From assembly GCA_016179165.1 (NCBI GenBank), contig JACORX010000413.1, positions 1 through 8,725 of the forward strand: a stretch of 8,725 bases of DNA, read 5' to 3'. This DNA comes from Candidatus Rokuibacteriota bacterium. Lineage in GTDB: Bacteria; Methylomirabilota; Methylomirabilia; Rokubacteriales; CSP1-6. A program made the translations under genes and the position numbers. The notes beneath the pieces were generated by a model. The model had not been told where the DNA came from. It searched no databases and worked only from the letters and a program-made list of their open reading frames with translations. Positions 8,181-8,725 of the stretch are shown one piece after another. Numbering within the stretch: position 1 is the stretch's first letter; each line of letters begins with the position of its first letter.

Positions 8181-8212
8181 AGACAACGCATGGCATGAAG
8201 ACATCGCATGGC
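8177..8212 (+). repeat. 18-bp tandem duplication across the DUF1844 start codon
   Basis: Two head-to-tail 18-bp units, ATGAAGACAACGCATGGC (8177-8194) and ATGAAGACATCGCATGGC (8195-8212), differ at one base. A third partial copy (TGAAGACG) follows directly. The start codon of the DUF1844 gene (8208) lies in the last six bases of the second unit; the matching ATG in the first unit (8190) reaches a stop after two codons. The duplication looks recent, since only one mismatch has accumulated. Confidence 0.85.
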
Positions 8213-8215
8213 TGA
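8177..8215 (+). other. Short reading frame overlapping the DUF1844 start (12 codons)
   Basis: The duplicated segment encodes MKTTHGMKTSHG from the ATG at 8177 and stops at TGA 8213-8215, six bases into the DUF1844 coding region in another frame. It could act as a translated leader that couples ribosomes to the DUF1844 start, or it may simply be a by-product of the duplication. There is no strong Shine-Dalgarno. Confidence 0.2.
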
Positions 8216-8609
8216 AGACGAAACGTTCAAGGTCACGGACAGGCGGCGACGCGACGAAACCGACGAGTCGCCGACCGCCCCGGGACCACCCGACCCCGCC
8301 GCCCCAGCCGACCGCGCCGCCGCCGCGGGCTCTGCGTCCCAGGGTCCGGCCCCGGCGCCCCAGGGAGGCCCCGATCTCCAGGGCCTGTTCATCATGCTCG
8401 CGAGTTCCGCGCTCGTGAACCTGGGCGAGGCAGCCGATCCGGAGACGGGTGAGCGCGTTCTCGATCTCGAGCAGGCGAAAGAGGCCATCGATCTTCTTTC
8501 GCTCCTCCGAGTCAAGACGGAGGGCAACCGGACCGATCAAGAGAGCCACCTCCTGGAGGAGATGCTGTACGACCTCCAGCTGCGCTTTGTCCGCGCCGCC
8601 AAGGGCTAG
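8208..8609 (+). CDS. DUF1844 family protein
   Basis: A 133-residue protein with the conserved DUF1844 (PF08899) pattern. It starts with a charged tail containing FKVTDRRRRDE (7-17), typical of the family. Next comes an Ala/Pro-rich low-complexity linker (about 22-56). The conserved C-terminal domain follows (about 57-130): GLFIMLASSALVNLGE (59-74), DPETGERVLDLEQAKEAIDL (77-96), then a helical segment with TEGN (104-107) and LLEEMLYDLQLRFV (116-129). Function is unknown; no catalytic motif or signal peptide is visible, and it is probably cytosolic. The gene is divergent from mazG. The ATG at 8208 gives exactly the expected family N-terminus (M-A-D/E-E...), which decides the start although the ribosome binding site is weak (GAAGA). 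The linker is compositionally biased but in line with the GC-rich genome. Confidence 0.88.
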   Translation: MAEDETFKVTDRRRRDETDESPTAPGPPDPAAPADRAAAAGSASQGPAPAPQGGPDLQGLFIMLASSALVNLGEAADPETGERVLDLEQAKEAIDLLSLLRVKTEGNRTDQESHLLEEMLYDLQLRFVRAAKG

Positions 8610-8725
8610 CAGGCCGTCGATAAGGGCCCAGCTGCTTCGTTGGCGCCCTCGGCCGCACGCTCAACGTACAGGAGTACGCCTCGCGTGCGGAATCAACTCA
8701 GCCCTCGTCTCACGACGGCATACGC
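8610..8725. other. Non-coding right flank
   Basis: No coding region, tRNA or other gene can be supported in these 116 bases. They contain a GGGCCC palindrome just after the DUF1844 stop and the hairpin described separately, followed by sequence without recognisable features up to the window edge. Confidence 0.6.
8653..8690. repeat. Two-part GC-rich hairpin (palindromic element or terminator-like)
   Basis: A perfect 8-bp inverted repeat, CCGCACGC (8653-8660) and GCGTGCGG (8683-8690), encloses a second perfect 5-bp one, CGTAC (8665-8669) and GTACG (8674-8678), around an AGGA tetraloop. Four unpaired bases lie on each side between the two stems. It begins 43 bases after the DUF1844 stop. No T-run follows on either strand, so it is not a classical intrinsic terminator. 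It resembles the short palindromic units that bacteria carry in many intergenic copies (REP-like), but only one copy is seen here. Confidence 0.55.

Noticed and set aside
8087..8527. N-terminal extension of MazG to 417 residues
   Set aside because: The added region crosses the promoter and lies antisense to the DUF1844 gene; the MazG family begins right at the ATG at 8086.
8157..8549. A 130-codon minus-strand frame opposite the DUF1844 gene
   Set aside because: The plus-strand frame matches a known family over its length; the minus-strand product is low-complexity Gly/Arg-rich sequence.

Overview
The window is GC-rich and compact. It looks like a chromosomal segment from a Gram-negative, possibly uncultured bacterium. 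The core is a type IV pilus motor and regulator cluster on the minus strand. Its order, pilB-pilT-pilC-pilS-pilR, is also known from Geobacter-type Desulfobacterota and is shared by related high-GC lineages. My best guess is a Methylomirabilota/Rokubacteria-like or deltaproteobacterial genome. This rests on gene order, base composition and protein style only, so confidence is low.

Minus strand, in order of transcription from right to left: a TATAAT-type promoter near 8111-8139; mazG (8086-7274, nucleoside triphosphate pyrophosphohydrolase); a stand-alone macro-domain protein (7271-6735); pilB (6705-4969, extension ATPase); pilT (4937-3816, retraction ATPase); pilC (3769-2570, inner-membrane platform); pilS (2566-920, sensor kinase); and pilR (907 to beyond the left edge, sigma-54 activator, truncated). 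All gaps are 2 to 46 bases and no terminator is visible, so the seven genes could be one transcript. In this model PilB and PilT drive pilus extension and retraction through PilC, while PilS and PilR control pilin transcription. The pilin gene pilA is not in the window and would be expected beyond the left edge.

Plus strand: a divergent 133-residue DUF1844 protein (8208-8609). Its start codon lies in an 18-bp tandem duplication, and two very short overlapping reading frames precede it. The last 116 bases hold no gene but contain a strong two-part hairpin (8653-8690).

I see no mobile element, CRISPR array, RNA gene or defence cassette. The points most worth a second look are: a near-perfect two-part MshEN (cyclic-di-GMP-binding) motif at the PilB N-terminus; the tight linkage of two nucleotide-metabolism genes (mazG and macro) to the pilus motor genes; the duplicated start region of the DUF1844 gene; and the hairpin at the right end. 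I do not see clear evidence of an undescribed system.
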